A stretch of 42,168 bases of DNA from the NCBI GenBank assembly GCA_021730785.1, contig JAKFWF010000006.1, positions 1 to 42,168 on the forward strand, read 5' to 3'. Below the pieces are notes generated by a model that was not told where the DNA came from, searched no databases, and saw only the letters and a list, made by a program, of their open reading frames with translations. Shown here piece after piece: positions 33,979 to 42,168 of this stretch (the stretch's first letter is position 1; every line of letters begins with the position of its first letter). The translations under genes were made by a program, and so were the position numbers. The DNA is from Hyphomicrobiaceae bacterium (GTDB taxonomy: Bacteria; Pseudomonadota; Alphaproteobacteria; Rhizobiales; Hyphomicrobiaceae).

Positions 33979-34482
33979 ATGAGCCTCAAGACCACATCTC
34001 TGATCGCCCTTGCCGTCGCGGGCCTCCTCGGCGCCGCGGCTCCAGTCTTGGCTGGGCCCGAAGTCAACACCTCGACCGGCATCGTGCTGGCCGATGGCAA
34101 GCCGGCTGCGGGCCTCGCCGTGCGTGGCCATGACGTCGTGGCCTACTTCACGGAAAGCAAGCCGGTGAAGGGCGATTCCAAGTTCTCCGTGGCGCATGGC
34201 GCCGCGACCTACCGTTTCGCGAGCCAGGCCAACCTCGACATGTTCAAGGCCAATCCGGCCAAGTTCGTGCCGGCCTACGGCGGCTACTGCGCCTACGGCG
34301 TGTCGGTCAACGCCAAGTTCGACGGCGATCCGAACAACTGGAAGATCGTCGACGGCCGCCTGTATCTGAACCTCGACGATGGAATTCAGGCGGTTTGGCT
34401 GAAGGATGTTGCCGGTAACATCAAGAAGGCCGAAACGGTCTGGCCGGGCATCAAGGACAAAGCGCCGAGCGAGATCAAGTAA
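33979..34482 (+). CDS. exported YHS-domain protein
   Basis: This 167-residue protein has a Sec signal peptide (hydrophobic core SLIALAVAGLLGAAAP, cleavage likely after VLA near residue 25), so it is probably periplasmic. A YHS domain follows (GHDVVAYFTESKPVKGDSKF, FASQANLDMFKANPAKFVPAYGGYCAYGVS). YHS domains are small folds linked to metal binding or redox proteins. No catalytic role can be assigned. ATG 33979 has CAGGAGACTAGACA immediately upstream, a strong RBS. A 10-bp hairpin follows the stop. Confidence 0.92.
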   Translation: MSLKTTSLIALAVAGLLGAAAPVLAGPEVNTSTGIVLADGKPAAGLAVRGHDVVAYFTESKPVKGDSKFSVAHGAATYRFASQANLDMFKANPAKFVPAYGGYCAYGVSVNAKFDGDPNNWKIVDGRLYLNLDDGIQAVWLKDVAGNIKKAETVWPGIKDKAPSEIK

Positions 34483-34493
34483 GCTGACACGGT

Positions 34494-34523
34494 TCGACCG
34501 CACCGGCGTATTGGTGCGGTCGA
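34494..34523. terminator. strong hairpin between convergent genes
   Basis: TCGACCGCACC (34494-34504), loop of eight bases, then GGTGCGGTCGA (34513-34523) form an 11-bp stem 12 bp beyond the YHS stop codon. There is no T-run on either strand, but its position between convergent genes suggests a transcript-end structure. Confidence 0.5.
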
Positions 34524-34657
34524 CACATCAAACGTCGAAGTCCCGTGCCGCGCTAAGCAGCATGGGGTATTTGATTTCAGGTGATCGCAAGGCGGGGCTA
34601 CAGTCGATCATCCGCGACGTTCGAAGGCCATCGCCCAGGCGCGTGATCACGTGACCG

Positions 34658-35629
34658 TTACCCGACCGGCGGCGTGCCGTGGGTGTGGAAGCTCTCGATC
34701 GTCTTCAGGCCCCAGGCCTGGCCACGCTTGCGCTCCTGTTCGGTCCACGTCACCGGCTGCCAGTCGGGCGCGAGGATGAGGCGTGCGCCCGCATTGGCCA
34801 CTTCGATGCGGTTTCCCGCCGGTTCCCACACGTAGAGGAAGAACGTCTGCTGAATCGCGTGCTTGTGCGGGCCGGTCTCGATGAACACGTTGTTTTCGAG
34901 GAAGATGTCGGCTGCCTGAAGGACATGCTCGCGCTGGTCGACGGCATAGGTGACGTGGTGGAAGCGGCCGCGGGTGCCGGTTGAATCGCGGGTGTAGGCG
35001 ACATCGTAGGACTTGTTGTTGGTGGTGAACCAGCAGCCACCGACCGCACCGGTGTCGAGAACGATCTGCTCGGTGACGCGGGAGCCGAGCGCCTGGGGCA
35101 GGAAGTCGCGAATGGCGCCGACGTCGGTTGCCAACAGGTTGAAATGGTCAAGCCGGCGGGTGGCGACGCCGCGGCCATGGAAGCGCTGCGCCTGGTTCTT
35201 GAGCGATGGCCTCTCCGCGGTCGGCGGCTCGTAGCGGCGCGTGTCGTAGTAGACTTCGAAGATGTGGTCGTCGGGGTCGCGGAACTGGTAGGCGGGCCCG
35301 TGGCCCAGATCGCCGTCGCTCCAGCCGATGCCGGCGCCGAGTTGCTCGATCGCGGCCACCCGACGGGCGAGCGCCTGGGGACTGGCGCAGCGATAGCCCA
35401 CGTGGCGCATGCCCGTGGTGTTGGACGCGGTGAGTTTCAACGTGTGGAACTCGTAGTCGTCGAAGGCGCGCAGGTAGACGCTGTCGCCTTCGCGCCCGCT
35501 CTCGGTCAAGCCGAAGACGTTGACGAAGAAGTCGAGGCTGGCCTGCGGTTTGTTGGTCAGCAACTCCACATGGCCCAAGTGGGCAACGTCGTAGCAGGGT
35601 TCGGCGGTGGACATGGCGGCTCGTGGCAA
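34658..35629 (-). CDS. type I extradiol (VOC-fold) dioxygenase, catechol 2,3-dioxygenase-like
   Basis: This 323-residue protein has two vicinal-oxygen-chelate modules. The N-terminal module (AHLGHVELLTNKPQASLDFFVNVFGL) looks non-catalytic. The C-terminal module holds candidate Fe ligands H162 (RLDHFNLL), H224 or H225 (RFHHVTYAVD) and E276 (EPAGNRIEV), with spacing like classical catechol 2,3-dioxygenases. It should cleave a catechol-type ring. The start is either TTG 35629, which has a good GAGGTGA 7-8 bp upstream, or ATG 35614, whose RBS is weak. It is divergent from a TfdA-like dioxygenase with a 240-bp gap. Confidence 0.87.
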   Translation of the reverse strand: MPRAAMSTAEPCYDVAHLGHVELLTNKPQASLDFFVNVFGLTESGREGDSVYLRAFDDYEFHTLKLTASNTTGMRHVGYRCASPQALARRVAAIEQLGAGIGWSDGDLGHGPAYQFRDPDDHIFEVYYDTRRYEPPTAERPSLKNQAQRFHGRGVATRRLDHFNLLATDVGAIRDFLPQALGSRVTEQIVLDTGAVGGCWFTTNNKSYDVAYTRDSTGTRGRFHHVTYAVDQREHVLQAADIFLENNVFIETGPHKHAIQQTFFLYVWEPAGNRIEVANAGARLILAPDWQPVTWTEQERKRGQAWGLKTIESFHTHGTPPVG

Positions 35630-36738
35630 GCAGATTTCACCTCGATCGGGTGCTAGGCGATGGCCGGCGTCGCGTCAAGAACAAAGTGCGAACTTTTAGA
35701 AAGTAACAGTGGTGCGCGCAGCCCCGATCGATTCCCAGCCATCGGCGACGATGGCTTCATGCTGCCGCTATGCTGGCGGCGCGTGGCGGTCATTCGGGCG
35801 CGGTCCTTGCCGGCATAGGCGTTGCGTAGGAACCTATCGGCCCCTCAGTCCCCTTGCAGGAGACCGGCCATGACCGTTGCCATCCGCCAGATCCATCCCG
35901 TGTTCGTGGGTGAAGTCTCGGGCATCGATGCGTCAAAGCCCCTGTCACAGGCCGAAGTCGCGGCGATCGAAGCCGGCATGGACCGCTATGCCGTGCTCGT
36001 GCTCCGCGATCAGGTCATCGACGACGACCAGCAGATGACGTTCTCGCAGAACTTCGGCAAAATCGAGAACGCCCAGGGCGGCAACATCACGAAGCAGGAC
36101 GAGTTGCGGCTCAAGCCCGGGATGGTCGACGTCTCAAACCTCGACAAGAACGGCCGCCCGCTGCAGCGCACCGATCGACGTCGCATGTTCAACCTCGGCA
36201 ACCGGCTGTGGCACTCGGACAGCTCATTCCGCGCGATCCCGGCCAAGTATTCGCTACTGTCGGGGCGGGTAATCTCCGAAAGCGGGGGCAACACCGAGTT
36301 TGCCGACATGCGGGCCGCCTACGACATGCTCGATGACGCGACGCGGGCCAGCATTCAGGATCTGATCTGCGAGCACTCGCTGATCTATTCGCGCGGCTCC
36401 ATGGGATTCTCCGATCTGACCGACGAGGAGCGCGCAATGTTCAAGCCGGTCTATCAGCGGCTGGTGCGCACGCACCCCGTGACGGGGCGCAAGTCGCTCT
36501 ATCTGTCGTCGCACATCGGCACCATCGTCGGCTGGCCGATGCCCGAAGCGCGCGACTTCATTCGCGATCTGGCCGAGATGGCAACCCAGCGCGAGCTCGT
36601 TTATATCCACCGCTGGCGGCCGAACGACCTTGTCATCTGGGACAACCGCCAGACCATGCACCGCGTACGCCGCTTCGACGAGACGAAGCCGCGCGACATG
36701 CGCCGTACAACCATTGCCAGCGACGGGCCGACGGTCGA

Positions 36739-39345
<2,607 letters not shown>

Positions 39346-39452
39346 CGCCTATCTCCCTTGGCAGCACTTCTCCACCCCGAAGGCATGGATCAAGCACCCG
39401 AACGTTACGACTGTACGCGAAACAGCCCCGTAGGCGCCGTCGCACGACTGTT

Positions 39453-39480
39453 ATGTGGGGGGTCAAAGCCGTATTGAAAG
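39453..39480 (-). promoter_or_regulatory. possible heat-shock (sigma32-type) promoter of clpB
   Basis: On the minus strand, CTTTCAA (39480-39474), 13 bp, then CCCCACAT (39460-39453) resembles the sigma32 pattern CTTGAAA-N13-CCCCATNT with mismatches. It lies about 108 bp upstream of the clpB start. The match is partial; it is suggested mainly because clpB is a heat-shock gene. Confidence 0.3.
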
Positions 39481-39547
39481 ACCTTTCGATCGCGAATACC
39501 TATGCGGGCAGGCGGTTCAACCAAATTCTGAAGGACAGCACCAAGCC

Positions 39548-39850
39548 ATGCTCGGCGGTCGCTCGCACGATGTGCTGATGGCACAATTCATTGACGCGCA
39601 TCAAAACGTCTGGAATCGGCGGCTGCATTTCGTCGGCATCCCGACGCTGGTGATCGCCGGGTTGCTGTGGGGACTTGCCGCCGTCGTCCCGGGATTGTGG
39701 ATCTGGCCGGCTGTGCTGATGCCGCTCGGCTTCGGCTGCCAGTTTCTCGGGCATGCCATCGAGGGCAACCGGCCCGAAGTGTTCTCCGACTGGCGGTTCT
39801 TGTTCATCGGCCTGGAATGGTGGCTCAAACTTGTCCGCGGCCGGGTGTGA
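39548..39850 (+). CDS. small membrane protein, Mpo1/DUF962-like
   Basis: A 100-residue protein with two hydrophobic segments (HFVGIPTLVIAGLLWGLAAVV and LWIWPAVLMPLGFGCQFLGH). NVWNRRLHFVGIPT, FLGHAIEGNRPEVFSDWRFLFIGLEWW matches the DUF962/Mpo1-like family, whose yeast member is an Fe-dependent dioxygenase of 2-hydroxy fatty acids. ATG 39548 is chosen; an upstream in-frame start at 39455 would run through the clpB promoter region. Its RBS is modest. mccB follows 66 bp downstream. Confidence 0.8.
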   Translation: MLGGRSHDVLMAQFIDAHQNVWNRRLHFVGIPTLVIAGLLWGLAAVVPGLWIWPAVLMPLGFGCQFLGHAIEGNRPEVFSDWRFLFIGLEWWLKLVRGRV

Positions 39851-39916
39851 GCGCGCTGCAATTCTTGCATCCCCTCTGGCCCACTGCTTAGGTGGCGCTT
39901 CGAAGCAGGGGATGCC

Positions 39917-41524
<1,608 letters not shown>

Positions 41525-41531
41525 GGCTTCG

Positions 41532-42041
41532 TCAGTTGTTTGCGGCGATGCCCGCCACGAAGTGAGTAATGGCGTCGAGCACGGCCGCTTCCTGGTCGCG
41601 ATGGGGCGCATGTCCGCAGTCCCGCAGCACGAGCCGCGTCACCTGCGCGTGGCGCGCGGCTTCGAATGCATCGAGCTGGGCGAGCGTGCCGTAGGGGTCA
41701 TCATCGCTCTGGATCAGCAGCGTGGGCGTCGCCAATCGCTCGACCTCTTCACCCAGCGACCACGAGGTGAACCGCGGGCTCAACCAGATGTCCGACCAGC
41801 CGTGGAAGGCATCATCGACATGCGCGTGGTGGTGGGCGAGCCGCGACCGCAGATCGGTTGTCTCATAGGTTTCCGCAATGCGGGCGATGCTGGCGAGCGT
41901 GCGGTGTTCGACGAACACGTGTGGCGCCATCAGGACGAGCCCGCGAACGGCATCGGCATGGTGCGCCGCATGGATCAGGGCAATCGAGGCGCCGTCGGAA
42001 TGTCCGATCAGAATCGGCCGCTCCAGTCCGAGATGGGCCAC
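41532..42041 (-). pseudogene. alpha/beta hydrolase lacking its N-terminal half
   Basis: A 169-codon reading begins at GTG 42041 and matches the C-terminal part of alpha/beta hydrolases: the nucleophile elbow GHSDGAS, TPTLLIQSDDDPYGTL, and a catalytic His near DCGHAPHRDQ. Homologs have about 90-100 residues before the HLGLERP stretch at the start here, carrying the HG oxyanion region. In this frame TAG (42056-42054) blocks upstream reading and the DNA beyond about 42042 does not resemble a hydrolase. This is a truncated gene, a break by rearrangement, or a sequence-edge artefact. Confidence 0.75.
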
Positions 42042-42168
42042 CGCACGAAGTCGCTACGCGACAGCCCGCTGAGGCGGGGGCAGGAGCCGCGAGGGTGGCG
42101 CCCGGAATGGACAGTAACCAGTTGAGAGAACAGGCGTAACGGGGCGGGGAGCCCCAGCTTGAGGATCG

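Overview
The window is GC-rich chromosomal DNA of an alphaproteobacterium. The evidence is a long GlnD with the alphaproteobacterial layout, a D-xylonate/L-arabinonate-type dehydratase, a methylcrotonyl-CoA-type carboxyltransferase, a TfdA-like dioxygenase, and LepA and ClpB of ordinary size. I cannot name the genus from sequence alone. Two tRNA genes (Gln-TTG and Lys-TTT) are present. I see no rRNA, CRISPR array or complete insertion sequence.

The left half (596-20707) is the most unusual part. A giant 3869-residue gene on the minus strand has no Sec signal peptide and no RTX repeats. It carries an N-terminal LEPR-type motif, a DUF4347 domain, about 28 VCBS/cadherin-like and Ig-like domains, and a non-RTX C-terminal domain. 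Diverging from it across a 384-bp regulatory gap is a compact plus-strand operon of five genes: two paralogous TolC-type outer-membrane lipoproteins (the first with a roughly 200-residue coiled-coil tail), a small HlyD-type adaptor, a second HlyD-type adaptor with a cytoplasmic GAF-like domain, and a fusion of a PqqD-like domain, an M50 site-2 protease and an HlyD/lipoyl module. No HlyB-type ABC exporter or RND pump is present. I infer a dedicated export and processing machine for the giant protein. I know of no characterised secretion system with this composition.

From 20726 to 26000 there is an SDR oxidoreductase, a Tat-type periplasmic glucan biosynthesis protein (OpgG/OpgD family), a Uma2-family nuclease-like protein, a pair of 42-bp hairpin repeats, and an IlvD/Edd-family sugar-acid dehydratase with a recognisable promoter.

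From 26037 to 30876 two Opp/Dpp-type ABC ATPases are translationally coupled (ATGA overlaps) to glnD, with no permease or binding protein nearby. After tRNA-Lys and a roughly 765-bp stretch with no convincing gene come lepA (minus), a secreted YHS-domain protein (plus), an extradiol-type VOC dioxygenase (minus), a TfdA-like 2-oxoglutarate dioxygenase (plus), clpB (minus), a small Mpo1/DUF962-like membrane protein (plus) and mccB (plus). The window ends in an alpha/beta hydrolase that has lost its N-terminal half.

All calls come from reading motifs by eye. No database search or structure prediction was run.
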